A stretch of 51,322 bases of DNA from Bacteroidota bacterium. GTDB taxonomy: Bacteria; Bacteroidota; Rhodothermia; Rhodothermales; Bin80. Both the position numbers and the translations under genes were made by a program. The notes beneath the pieces are model-generated. The model searched no databases. It was not told the DNA's origin and worked only from the letters and a program-made list of their open reading frames with translations. This document shows, piece by piece, positions 16,914-26,277 of this stretch; within the stretch, counting starts at the first letter, position 1, and every line of letters begins with the position of its first letter. The DNA is taken from assembly GCA_026708685.1 (NCBI GenBank), contig JAPOUL010000078.1, forward strand, positions 1 through 51,322, in the 5' to 3' direction.

Positions 16914-18449
16914 CTACTCAGACATTCTGACACCTAATGAATCTGCCCACCTTGCCCATTGATGTTGCAATCTTGACACAATTTCGGGAAATTCAACGGA
17001 AAGATCATATAATTCTGTGGCATCCATCGCCAGATTATATAGCCGCCACTGTTGCTCGTTGCGTTCCAGAACTAATTTCCAATCTCCTTGGCGAATGGCG
17101 CGATTCCCGATATGCTCCCAGTACAGAGTTCGCTCTGGCCAATGGTCCTGTTGGGCTTGGATGAGAGGTAACAGGTTAATGCCATCGGAGTGAGGAAGTG
17201 TCGTCTGGGCCGCTGATGCAACGGTTGCCATCAGATCAATCACATGTCCAGGTGTATCAATGATTCTCCCAGGCCGTAGAATTCCTGCAGGCCAGTGAGC
17301 AATCAAAGGGGTGGCAATTCCTCCTTCATGCATCCACTGTTTATAGAGTCTGAATGGGGTATTTGAGGCATTCGCCCATGCTTCTTGATAGGCAAGATAG
17401 GATCCACGCTCCCCCGCGACCGTCTCTGGATCATGCAACTGACGACTCTCTACACTCTCTGAACTTCCGCCGTTATCTGACAGAAATATGATGAGTGTCT
17501 GATCCATCGCATCCATAGCGTGGATTTGATCCATGACTCTTCCAATCCCTTGGTCCATACGATCTATCATTGCAGCATAGACAGCCATGCGAAGGGACCA
17601 GTCGTTCTTATCCATCATTTCTTGCCAAGATGCAAGCCCAGAGGAGCGAGGAGAAAGAGAGTAGGATTCATCAATGACTCCTAATTCCAGCATCTTTTCA
17701 TAACGCTCACTGCGTAAATGATCCCATCCGAGATCATAGACATGTTCGTACTTGGAAATATCCTCGGGCAAGGCGTGTAAAGGCCAGTGAGGGGCAGTAT
17801 AGGCTAAGTACAGCAAAAATGGTTGATCTGTCGGATGTGATTGTAAAAATTCAACTGCGTAATCTGTAAATGCATCCGTCATATAGAAACCCGAATCTGG
17901 TGGGATCCATGGAGCATCATCAAGAACCATTTGTCTTTTTCGTGGCTGATCGGTGATGATCTCATAATAACTGCTCGCACCACTGATCAATCCAAAATAA
18001 CGCTCAAACCCGTGCACTTGAGGCCAATGTTGAGAACGCTCCCCGACATGCCACTTCCCCGACATATACGTACTGTAACCAGCATCCTGAAGCATTTCTG
18101 CAAGAGTGATGGCGGATTCACTGAGGTACCCCTGATAGGGTCCAGTGGTCAATTCGCGATCAACGGGGGAGACCATGGACCCCATTCCAACCCCGTGGGG
18201 GTAGCGTCCTGTCAACAATGAGGCTCTGGTGGGGCAACACCGTCCAGCGTTATAGAACTGACGAAAGCGAACGCCATTGGTAGCCAAGGCATCCAAATGA
18301 GGAGTATCAATCTCACCTCCGTACGCGCCAAGATCGGAATAACCCAAATCATCGGCAAGAATAATCACGATGTTGGGACGATCCGTAGCTGTTCTGCAGC
18401 TGCACATGATGCCCATCAACAATAATGCAATCACTCTCAAACCCTTCAT
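16914..18449 (-). CDS. Exported sulfatase (alkaline phosphatase superfamily)
   Basis: This 511-residue type I sulfatase has the maturation signature C71-C-P-T-R75, where Cys71 should be converted to formylglycine by a separate enzyme, and the metal-binding Asp pair ILADDLGYSDLG near the N-terminus. Other family motifs are SGKWHVGE and LIIFLSDNGG. ATG 18449 is preferred over an upstream TTG because it opens directly into a lipoprotein-type signal (LLLMGIMCSC, Cys18). It probably removes sulfate esters from carbohydrates in the periplasm. No formylglycine-generating enzyme or glycoside hydrolase gene is adjacent, so the substrate is open. A position next to other sugar-oxidising genes fits use of sulfated glycans. 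Confidence 0.93.
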   Translation of the reverse strand: MKGLRVIALLLMGIMCSCRTATDRPNIVIILADDLGYSDLGAYGGEIDTPHLDALATNGVRFRQFYNAGRCCPTRASLLTGRYPHGVGMGSMVSPVDRELTTGPYQGYLSESAITLAEMLQDAGYSTYMSGKWHVGERSQHWPQVHGFERYFGLISGASSYYEIITDQPRKRQMVLDDAPWIPPDSGFYMTDAFTDYAVEFLQSHPTDQPFLLYLAYTAPHWPLHALPEDISKYEHVYDLGWDHLRSERYEKMLELGVIDESYSLSPRSSGLASWQEMMDKNDWSLRMAVYAAMIDRMDQGIGRVMDQIHAMDAMDQTLIIFLSDNGGSSESVESRQLHDPETVAGERGSYLAYQEAWANASNTPFRLYKQWMHEGGIATPLIAHWPAGILRPGRIIDTPGHVIDLMATVASAAQTTLPHSDGINLLPLIQAQQDHWPERTLYWEHIGNRAIRQGDWKLVLERNEQQWRLYNLAMDATELYDLSVEFPEIVSRLQHQWARWADSLGVRMSE

Positions 18450-18806
18450 TCTTTGCAAGTCTATGGATACAAATATAAGTATGTCCGTAGCATTGTGTGC
18501 TTCCGATCAAGATAAAACTAAAACGCATCTATTTTGTAAGGTAAGATGACAGCAAACCAATCTGCCTACTTTCTTTCCAGTCAACCATCAGAAATGATAA
18601 GGATCACGCCTACCTTAGGCAATGAATCAGCGATACCTTGAATGAAACGGAAGAGGTGGTAGATCAAGCATTTTATGGTCATTAAAGAGGAACCCACGGA
18701 TGAGCAATGGCTTGTTTGATAGGTTGAAACAGAAATCTCAAACAATTTTACTCTGCATGTTTGACCCTAAACGTATTAGCAGATTGAACGAACTTAACCC
18801 CATTCA
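18450..18806. other. Divergent intergenic region with an ATTGAACGA element
   Basis: About 357 bases separate the sulfatase and LarA-like genes. I see no coding sequence. An ATTGAACGA sequence occurs at 18783-18791, 15 bases before the LarA-like ATG. The same nonamer appears three times before the ThuA gene. A shared control element is possible but unproven. Confidence 0.4.
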
Positions 18807-20066
18807 ATGGAACCCATGAAGTCCACTCCACTGTTTAGACATTCAGATATTTTCAGAATTCTGAAGCAGGGTTTGCATGGACAGTTTCAACAGAGTGATC
18901 GCATTCTGGTGATCATTCCAGATGCCACGCGTACAGCTCCCATCCCTACTCTATTTCGAGGGATCTGTGACCATTTATTGGGCCATGTGGATGCATTGGA
19001 TTTTATGATAGCCCTCGGAACCCATCCTCCCATGAGTCCAGAAGCAATCTTGTCTCATGTAGAGATTTCAGATCAACAAAAGACAGAGTCCTATGGCAAC
19101 GTAAACATCTTCAATCATACATGGGATGATCCTGGTTCACTGGTCAATTTGGCCGTCATCTCGGCAGAGGAAGTTTCGCATATCACGGATGGACTGATTG
19201 AACGACCGCTTCCTGTCACCATCAATCAAAAAATACTTGAGTATGATACTGCCATAGTTTGCGGCCCAGTGTTTCCTCATGAGGTCGTCGGGTTTTCAGG
19301 AGGAAACAAGTATTTTTTTCCAGGAATCAGCGGCCCAGAAATGATTGACTTTACTCACTGGGTTGGTGCAATGATGTCAAGCCGAAAGATTATCGGCACA
19401 TACGACACCCCTATCCGGAGACTGATCAATCGAGCTGCACAGGAAATTCCGTGCACACGCCTTTATGTAAACCTGGTTGTGACCGATGATGGGTTAGCAG
19501 GAATGTATATGGGCAATGATGGGGGTGAGTCATGGCTGAGGGCGGCCACACTTTCTGCTCAGCTTCATATCTCATGGATGAAGCATCCTGTACAGAGGGC
19601 ATTAGCCGTAATTCCATCTATGTATGATGATCTCTGGACGGGAGCAAAGGGGATGTATAAGCTTGAACCCGTCATTGCAGATGGTGGAGAAATTCTTCTG
19701 TATGCTCCACATATTTCTGAACTATCGTATACCCATGGCAAAATCCTTGACCAAATTGGTTTCCATGGCATTGAATATTTTAAGGCGAACTGGGAAGCCT
19801 ATCAGCACTATCCTTGGACGGTCCTTGCCCACGCTGCCCATGTTCGCGGTGATACCACCTATAAAGACGGTATAGAAACTCCAAGAATTCACGTATCTTT
19901 AGCAAGTCAGATTTCAAAAGAACGCTGTGAAAGCGTTGGACTCAGATATTGTAACCCATACTCGGTTGATCTATCTTGGTGGGAGGCATGCAAGGACCCG
20001 GAAGTTTTGTATGTGCCAAAGGCTGGTGAGCATCTTTTCAAACTGACCGAGAATGCAGGTATTTGA
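18807..20066 (+). CDS. LarA-like nickel-pincer racemase/epimerase
   Basis: This 419-residue protein belongs to the LarA (DUF2088) family, which interconverts 2-hydroxyacid stereoisomers using a nickel-pincer nucleotide (NPN). The cofactor residues of lactate racemase are present at the right spacing. H158 (PHEVVGFSGG) is 10 before K168 (GGNK), the lysine that bears the cofactor, and H184 (DFTHWVG) is 16 after it. The upstream GTHPPM gives H73, matching the first catalytic His region, and IPDATRTAPIP is the N-terminal family motif. The substrate need not be lactate; many homologues act on other hydroxyacids or sugar acids. The larB, larC and larE cofactor genes are absent here and must lie elsewhere. 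It precedes a hydroxyacid dehydrogenase, suggesting a small 2-hydroxyacid pathway. Confidence 0.85.
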   Translation: MEPMKSTPLFRHSDIFRILKQGLHGQFQQSDRILVIIPDATRTAPIPTLFRGICDHLLGHVDALDFMIALGTHPPMSPEAILSHVEISDQQKTESYGNVNIFNHTWDDPGSLVNLAVISAEEVSHITDGLIERPLPVTINQKILEYDTAIVCGPVFPHEVVGFSGGNKYFFPGISGPEMIDFTHWVGAMMSSRKIIGTYDTPIRRLINRAAQEIPCTRLYVNLVVTDDGLAGMYMGNDGGESWLRAATLSAQLHISWMKHPVQRALAVIPSMYDDLWTGAKGMYKLEPVIADGGEILLYAPHISELSYTHGKILDQIGFHGIEYFKANWEAYQHYPWTVLAHAAHVRGDTTYKDGIETPRIHVSLASQISKERCESVGLRYCNPYSVDLSWWEACKDPEVLYVPKAGEHLFKLTENAGI

Positions 20067-20196
20067 ATAGATGATGTTGTCCCCTGATCATTTTTTCGTA
20101 GATGATGACGATTCTTGTTTCCAGCGGATCTCTTCGAGATGCCATTTCCCCCATCCTTGTTCATTAAAAACCCCCTCTGGTTAGTATATTGGGTTG

Positions 20197-21093
20197 ATGA
20201 AAGAATCTATCGGATTTATTGGTCTTGGCATCATGGGCAGTGGAATGGCTCAAAATCTCCAAAAGGCTGGGTTTGATGTGCATGTATGGAATCGGACCGC
20301 AAGCCGCATGGATCCCATTGTAGCAGAAGGTGCGATCCCCGCCTCTGATCCCGCAGATGTGGCATCAAAGTCCAGTATTGTGACCATTTGTGTCAGCAAT
20401 ACCCAAGATGTCGAAGATGTCTTGTTTGGTGATCGTGGAATCGTCGAAGGTGCACAGCCTAATACACTGATTATTGATACCAGTACCATTAGCCCACAGG
20501 CCACGATCAAAATGCACAGTCGACTCCATGAACTTGGACTCCGAATGTTGGATGCTCCCATTAGTGGTGGCAGTGAGGGTGCTACCAATGGAACCCTAAG
20601 TATCATGGTTGGCGGAGAGGTTTCTGATGTGAATCGTGCGATGGGAGTTCTCTCTGCGATGGGTCGCCAAATCACCCATGTCGGTAGTGCAGGTGCTGGG
20701 CAAATGGTGAAACTTGTAAATCAAATCGTTGTCGTAGGAACGATGCAAGCCATCAGTGAAGGGCTTCTGTTTGCTCAGAAAGGTGGATTAGATCTCAATA
20801 AAACCATTGAAGCCATTGAACATGGAGCTGCTGGGAGTTGGATGCTCAGCCATCGTGGGACCCAGGCCATTGTAAGAGATTTTACGCCGGGCTTTACCAT
20901 TGATCTCCAACAAAAGGATTTACGCTTAGTCCTTGAAGCTGCTGATGAAATGGGACTACCACTTCCCAGCACCAGTCAGATTTTCCAACTTTATCGTAGC
21001 CTACAAGAAAAGGGACTTGGACAAGAGGGGAATCACGCATTGATTCAAGCTCTGGAGCATCTCTCAGGTGTTACCATAGGATCTTCAAAATGA
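20197..21093 (+). CDS. Beta-hydroxyacid dehydrogenase (3-hydroxyisobutyrate / tartronate semialdehyde reductase family)
   Basis: This 298-residue NAD(P)-dependent enzyme starts at ATG 20197, just after an in-frame TTG. The dinucleotide-binding motif is GFIGLGIMGSGMA. The substrate-binding motif is DAPISGGSEGATNGTL, and the catalytic Lys is K172 within GQMVKLVNQ. These are the signatures of 3-hydroxyisobutyrate dehydrogenase, 2-hydroxy-3-oxopropionate reductase and glyoxylate reductase relatives. Sequence alone does not choose among them. Beside the LarA-like gene and a sugar lactonase it more likely handles a sugar-derived hydroxyacid such as glycerate/tartronate semialdehyde. Its stop overlaps the ATG of the lactonase gene (ATGA), showing co-translation. 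Confidence 0.9.
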   Translation: MKESIGFIGLGIMGSGMAQNLQKAGFDVHVWNRTASRMDPIVAEGAIPASDPADVASKSSIVTICVSNTQDVEDVLFGDRGIVEGAQPNTLIIDTSTISPQATIKMHSRLHELGLRMLDAPISGGSEGATNGTLSIMVGGEVSDVNRAMGVLSAMGRQITHVGSAGAGQMVKLVNQIVVVGTMQAISEGLLFAQKGGLDLNKTIEAIEHGAAGSWMLSHRGTQAIVRDFTPGFTIDLQQKDLRLVLEAADEMGLPLPSTSQIFQLYRSLQEKGLGQEGNHALIQALEHLSGVTIGSSK

Positions 21094-22153
21094 CATCAAC
21101 GGTATTTGTCGGCACCTATACGCAGCGTCTTCCTCATGTCAATGGTCGAGGCACTGGGATTTATGTATTCTCCTTTGAGGAGGGCTTATTACGCCCACAG
21201 GGGGTATTTCGCGGTCTTCCCAATCCGTCCTTCTTGGCAGTAGATGCCCAGCGTCATTGCGTCTATGCGGTGAGTGAGCTTCTATATTTTGAAGGATCTG
21301 CTCAGGGAGCTATTCAGGCTTGGTCATGGGATCCAGAGAAACATGTTCTTCAACCAACGGGGCACATTGGCAGTCAGGGTGGTGCTCCGTGTTATATCAG
21401 CATCACCGATGAGCATGTTCTGGTTGCCAACTATGTGGGGGGATCAGTCATTTGTGTCCATCGCAGTGAGACAGGTGAACTTGGATCCATTGACCGGGTG
21501 GTTCAACACGCTGGATCGGGGCCAAACCTTCCTCGCCAAAAGGCCTCTCATCCGCATGCGATTGTGCTAGATCCAACAGGAGTGTACGGTTTGGTTCCTG
21601 ATCTGGGAACCGATGAAGTGTATATCTACCATCTTCTTCAACCACAAGGTACGTTGACCCCGAAAGGAGATGCTGTTAAAATTCCATCGGGATCAGGCCC
21701 AAGACATTTGAGCTTTCACCCGTCTGGAAACTTCGTCTATGTGATGAATGAACTGACTTCTTCCATTACGCTCCTTTCTTGGAAGGAGGGTATTTCTGCG
21801 GTCATTCAAACGTTGATGCCTTGCCCAAAGATTACACCGGCAACCGTGCAGCAGCAGATATTCATGCCCACCCATCAGGACGCTTTCTCTATGCATCTCT
21901 TCGTGGCCCTTCAAGTATCGTCTGTTTTAAGGTTGATCCAGATACGGGCGATTTAGCTGACCCTGTTTGGTTTTCAACGTATGGACGGCTTCCCAGAAAT
22001 TTCGCCCTTGATTCCAACGGAGAGTATCTCATGGTAGCCCATCAGAATTCTGATAGTCTGATTGTTTTTAAAATTGATCAGGAGACTGGACATCTAACGG
22101 GGCCTTATCAGATCATCAATGTACCAAGTCCTGTATGTGTGAAGATCGTGTAG
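21090..22153 (+). pseudogene. Lactonase-family protein (6-phosphogluconolactonase, YbhE type) with a frameshift
   Basis: The 21090 frame encodes a seven-bladed propeller lactonase (MTSTVFVGTYTQR, SGPRHLSFHPSGNFVYVMNE), then loses homology near 21812. The family sequence resumes in the -1 frame (DALPKDYTGNRAAADIHAHP, GRFLYASLRG, HQNSDSLIVF) to the stop at 22153. Joined, the product is about 354 residues, close to the usual length, with every blade present. One missing base between about 21807 and 21815 explains the break. These enzymes hydrolyse sugar lactones such as 6-phosphogluconolactone. There is no signal peptide, so it would be cytoplasmic. It is the third gene of the LarA-like/dehydrogenase unit. 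Confidence 0.85.
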
Positions 22154-22488
22154 CCTATTACTGAAACCCGTTATCTGAATCTATTCAGAGATGTAGTGAT
22201 TCATGACTGGGAAGTTTTCATCAGGATAATAACCAGATTTCTTTCCAAACCCAACATGAATGATTCTACTCAGTAAAAGCCAATCAGCATTATTGATCTA
22301 TATTGAACGAATGATCTCCGCTCAGTGGACAGACCTGATTCATTCATAGGCTATATCCGATAATGATTGTTTTTCTTGATGGGCATACCCATCAATTCTC
22401 CATTGAACGAAGATTATTCTCAGTTAGAATTTCATGCTATTTATGCTAGCTCAGTACAAATTCTTACTACTTACTCATTGAACGATAC
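22154..22488. promoter_or_regulatory. Leader of the ThuA-dehydrogenase gene with repeated motif and hairpin
   Basis: No gene is visible in these 335 bases. They contain three direct copies of ATTGAACGA (22302-22310, 22402-22410, 22477-22485; spacing 100 and 75 bases), the last ending 3 bases before the ATG. They also contain an exact inverted repeat, TTGATGGG-CATA-CCCATCAA (22376-22395). The combination suggests a regulated leader, with the palindrome as a possible operator, but no regulator gene is nearby. Confidence 0.4.
22376..22395. repeat. Perfect 8-bp palindrome with CATA loop
   Basis: TTGATGGG and CCCATCAA pair exactly around CATA, 93 bases upstream of the ThuA-dehydrogenase ATG. There is no following T-tract on the plus strand. 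It could be a dimeric regulator site or an mRNA hairpin. Confidence 0.5.
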
Positions 22489-25344
22489 ATGTTTAAGACG
22501 ATACAGAACGTATTGATAGGGTTGATAGCCTTCTTGGTATTGATCGGATACCACACTGGCGATGCGGAGGGACAGCATCGCTATGAAGTACTCGTTTTTT
22601 CAAAAACCGAAGGATTTCGACACACTTCCATAGAGGCTGGTATTGAGGCAATCCAGACCTTGGGTGAAGAAAACAATTTTGGAGTTTTTGCAACAGAGAA
22701 CGCTGCATATTTTCATTCCGATTCTTTGCAGCGCTTTCAGGCGGTCGTGTTTTTAAATACGACAGAGGATGTTCTCAATGAGAGCCAAGAGCAAGCCTTC
22801 ATGAACTATATCCAATCGGGTGGTGGATGGGTTGGTGTTCACGCCGCCGCCGATACTGAATATGACTGGGAATGGTACGGGGGATTAGTCGGTGCATATG
22901 TTTCTACCCATTCCGATGCTCAACCAGCCGATATCATTGTAAGCGATCGCTTGCATCCGTCTACCAGTTCCTTACCCATTCAGTGGAATCAGACAGATGA
23001 ATGGTTGAATTTTTCTGTGAATCCTCGTAGCAATGTTCATGTTCTGGCAGTGGTCAAAGAATCAACCTATGAAGGAGGAACGATGGGAGATGATCATCCC
23101 ATAGCATGGGCTCATCATTATGATGGCGGGCGTTCTTGGTATACGGGCCTTGGGCATTCAGTCGAGAGCTATGTAGATCCATTGATGCGGTCGCATCTTT
23201 TGGGTGGAATTGAATGGGCCGCTGGAGCGGTGGAAGCAGATGTGACAGCAACCCTTGCATCTGCCTATGACGAAGTGATTCTTACTACGGATCTCACCGA
23301 TCCAATGGAGATTGACATTACTTCAGATGGACGTGTGTTTATCCTTGAATGGGCAGGAACCATTAAACTGTGGGAGCCTGATACGGGTACTTCCAGGGTT
23401 GTAGGGTGGTTGCCCGTGGATAAAAAAATTGAAGATGGCTTACATGGCATCGCATTGGATCCAAACTTTGATGACAATTCATGGATCTATATTTACTACT
23501 CTGCCATGACAGAAAATTCTGTCAACAGATTATCAAGATTTGTTTATGACGGTCATATGTTGGATACCGAGAGTGAGATTGTTCTATTGGAGGTTCCTGT
23601 CCAGCGGGTTAAGTGTTGCCATTCGGGTGGATCCATCCAATTTGACAAAGACGGATTGTTGTATGTAGCAACGGGTGATAATACAGGAGGTGACCGCAAT
23701 GCACCTGATCCCGATTTAAGGCGAATGTCAGACCAAGGCCGTACATCTGCCAATACCAATGATTTGCGCGGCAAAATTCTGAGAATTAAACCTCAGCCTG
23801 ATGGAACCTACTCCATTCCTGAAGGCAATTTGTTTGAGGCAGATTCTCTCCATCGTGGAGAGATTTACTCCATGGGGCATCGCAATCCGTTCAGGCTTGC
23901 GATTGATGACTCTACAGGTTGGATTTACTGGGGAGATATTGGACCTGGGCTCATCAACAGCTGGGATGAATTCAACCAAGCCAAAGAGCCTGGATTTTAT
24001 GGATGGCCCTATTTTACTGGATACAATGATCCCTACCCACACTACCATCTGGCAGAACAGGAGTATGTGGAACCTGATCCAATGGCTCCAGTGAATCATT
24101 CCGAATACAATACTGGTGCCAAGCAACTCCCACCTGCTCTGGGCGCTTGGATTCAGTATTATTATGGACCGAGTGAGGAGTATCCCGAATTGGGAGCTGG
24201 TGGAATCAACCCGATGGCTGGACCTGCTTTCCGAATTGATCCAGATAACGATCTACCGACTGCTCTTCCTCCCTATTATGACGGTAAGGTCATGATTTAT
24301 GAATGGATGCGTAATTGGGTGCAGGTTATTGTGATCAATGAGGATGGGAGTATTTTGGATATTGAGCCATTTCTTCCAGGGAAGGATTATTTCAGTCCAA
24401 TGGATATAGAAGTGGGACCAGATGGCAGACTCTATATTGTTGAATGGGGCGAAATGTTTTGGGGGAGTAATGCAAATGCACAACTGGTGAGGCTAGACTA
24501 TTATGGATCGTCTGCACCACCTCCAGATCCAATTCCCGCAGAGATGCCATCCTCTGTTCTACCGCTCTCCATTGACTGGCCGCCCGATGGCGCCCTCTTT
24601 GATTTTGACTCTACGTACAGTTATCGAGTTCATGTCCATGATCAGGCAGTTTCCAATGAGACCTCCATTCATGTTTATACGGGAATTGATACGTCTCCGA
24701 TTCCATTGTCCACCTCCTCTGGAACGGAAGGGGAGTTTTTGATCACGCGGGAGTTTTCGCATCCTCTTGAAGTCAATTATGTCGATCGGTTTGCACTCAT
24801 CAAGGCATGTCTTGACACCTCATGTGATAAAGTGAAATTACATCCTCGCCACAAGGAGGCAGAGCATGTCAGTCGTGCGGTCAACTCAATTCGGACGACC
24901 TTTTCTACTCACCCGGCGAGTAAACACTGGAGGGTATCGGCTCTGAGTTCAATGCCCCTCAAAAATGAGTCTCAATTGATTTACAACCCTTTGAATCTCA
25001 CTGGAATTGACAGCCTGCTCCTTCGTTTTCGAACCACGGGAAACGGCATTCTTCACTTTGGTACTGAGGACAGCGACTCCACGATTGCACATCTTGAGAT
25101 CACTCCTGAGACGGGCGTCTCTGTGACTCCCCGACAGGCCGAAGCACTTTCTGAAGTTCCTGAAGACTTTCCTGGAATGGAAACATTGGCTGAAGGGGCT
25201 TATGATCGTTGGCGTGAGGTTTCGGTTCCAATTCCCGCAATAAAAAAAACTATTGCGTTAATGCTTACCTTTACATCTCCTGAAGAGGATACTGTCATGG
25301 AACTGGACTGGATTCGATTTGAAGGTCCAGCTCTGAATAACTAA
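22489..25344 (+). CDS. Exported ThuA domain fused to PQQ-type sugar dehydrogenase
   Basis: The 951-residue protein has an N-terminal hydrophobic signal or anchor (FKTIQNVLIGLIAFLVLIGY). Residues about 32-245 are a ThuA (trehalose-utilisation type, glutamine-amidotransferase-like) domain: SKTEGFRHTSI, GGGWVGVHAAAD and HPIAWAHHYDGGRSWYTGLG. Residues about 255-670 are a glucose/sorbosone dehydrogenase propeller (LEWAGTIKLWEPDTG, CCHSGGSIQFDKDG, SMGHRNPFRLA). Residues about 690-951 form a beta-rich, probably carbohydrate-binding tail. The ThuA-dehydrogenase pairing is known from planctomycete and Bacteroidota exported proteins. ThuA homologues are linked to 3-keto-sugar metabolism, so sugar oxidation in the periplasm is likely. 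The next gene follows after 18 bases. Confidence 0.9.
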   Translation: MFKTIQNVLIGLIAFLVLIGYHTGDAEGQHRYEVLVFSKTEGFRHTSIEAGIEAIQTLGEENNFGVFATENAAYFHSDSLQRFQAVVFLNTTEDVLNESQEQAFMNYIQSGGGWVGVHAAADTEYDWEWYGGLVGAYVSTHSDAQPADIIVSDRLHPSTSSLPIQWNQTDEWLNFSVNPRSNVHVLAVVKESTYEGGTMGDDHPIAWAHHYDGGRSWYTGLGHSVESYVDPLMRSHLLGGIEWAAGAVEADVTATLASAYDEVILTTDLTDPMEIDITSDGRVFILEWAGTIKLWEPDTGTSRVVGWLPVDKKIEDGLHGIALDPNFDDNSWIYIYYSAMTENSVNRLSRFVYDGHMLDTESEIVLLEVPVQRVKCCHSGGSIQFDKDGLLYVATGDNTGGDRNAPDPDLRRMSDQGRTSANTNDLRGKILRIKPQPDGTYSIPEGNLFEADSLHRGEIYSMGHRNPFRLAIDDSTGWIYWGDIGPGLINSWDEFNQAKEPGFYGWPYFTGYNDPYPHYHLAEQEYVEPDPMAPVNHSEYNTGAKQLPPALGAWIQYYYGPSEEYPELGAGGINPMAGPAFRIDPDNDLPTALPPYYDGKVMIYEWMRNWVQVIVINEDGSILDIEPFLPGKDYFSPMDIEVGPDGRLYIVEWGEMFWGSNANAQLVRLDYYGSSAPPPDPIPAEMPSSVLPLSIDWPPDGALFDFDSTYSYRVHVHDQAVSNETSIHVYTGIDTSPIPLSTSSGTEGEFLITREFSHPLEVNYVDRFALIKACLDTSCDKVKLHPRHKEAEHVSRAVNSIRTTFSTHPASKHWRVSALSSMPLKNESQLIYNPLNLTGIDSLLLRFRTTGNGILHFGTEDSDSTIAHLEITPETGVSVTPRQAEALSEVPEDFPGMETLAEGAYDRWREVSVPIPAIKKTIALMLTFTSPEEDTVMELDWIRFEGPALNN

Positions 25345-25362
25345 TCACTAATCATTGTACAA

Positions 25363-26277
25363 ATGCATTCTACTCGCAGAAATTTTCTAAAAACAAGTGC
25401 GCTTGCACTTGCTGCACTTCCTCTCACCACACCAGTGTGGGGCATGCCATCCAAAGAACTGTTCAAGATTTCGCTTGCTCAGTGGTCCCTTCATCGCTTA
25501 CTATTTGCAGGTGAGATGGACAATCTCGACTTTGCCGCTGTTGCTGCAGAAAGTGGAATTCTTGGGCTTGAGTACGTCAATCAATTTTTCATGGATAAGG
25601 CAGAGGATACCGACTATCTCAATGAAATGAAAAAACGTGCTGATGATCTGGGTTCCACCAGTATTCTCATCATGTGTGATCGTGAGGGGAACCTTGGAGA
25701 TCCCGATGCCGATCTGCGCCGTGAATCGGTGGAACGCCATGTAAAATGGTTAAGTGCAGCTAAACATTTGGGTTGCCACTCCATTCGTGTCAATGGCTAC
25801 AGTGAGGGAAGCTATGACGAGCAAATGAAACTCGTTGCAGATGGACTCCATCAACTCTGTGAAATCGGGGAGGAGTACGGCCTGCATGTCATCATTGAGA
25901 ATCATGGTGGCTACTCAAGTAATGGAAAATGGCTTGCCGATACGATTAAGATGGCCGATCATCCAAGAGCGGGCACGCTCCCTGATTTTGGTAATTTCCG
26001 CATAGATGCTGACAACACCTACGACTCCTACCGTGGCGTGGAAGAACTCATGCCTTACGCTACGGGCGTGAGTGTAAAAACGACGGTGTTTGATGATGAA
26101 GGCAACTCCAGTCCGCTGGATTATGAACGCATGACTCGAATTGTGTTGGCAGCTGGCTACAATGGCTATTTTGGCATTGAGCATAGCCCAGCCGATCGTG
26201 AAATCGAAGAGATTCGCGAAGTCAAGGCCGAGCTTGAAGCCGTCCATGAACTGCTCATGTCTGAAATGGATCAGTAA
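25363..26277 (+). CDS. Exported sugar isomerase/epimerase-like TIM barrel
   Basis: This 304-residue protein has a Tat-like leader (TRRNFLKTSALALAALP) followed by an AP-endonuclease-2-type TIM barrel, the fold of xylose isomerase and 3-keto-sugar epimerases. Metal-ligand segments typical of the family are seen: GLEYVNQFF early in the barrel, HVIIENHGG, TLPDFGNFRID and, near the end, GYFGIEHSP. Such Tat-exported family members sit in clusters with ThuA, Gfo/Idh/MocA and DUF1080 proteins, as they do here. It probably isomerises or epimerises an oxidised sugar. It is the second gene of a transcript with the ThuA-dehydrogenase. Confidence 0.88.
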   Translation: MHSTRRNFLKTSALALAALPLTTPVWGMPSKELFKISLAQWSLHRLLFAGEMDNLDFAAVAAESGILGLEYVNQFFMDKAEDTDYLNEMKKRADDLGSTSILIMCDREGNLGDPDADLRRESVERHVKWLSAAKHLGCHSIRVNGYSEGSYDEQMKLVADGLHQLCEIGEEYGLHVIIENHGGYSSNGKWLADTIKMADHPRAGTLPDFGNFRIDADNTYDSYRGVEELMPYATGVSVKTTVFDDEGNSSPLDYERMTRIVLAAGYNGYFGIEHSPADREIEEIREVKAELEAVHELLMSEMDQ

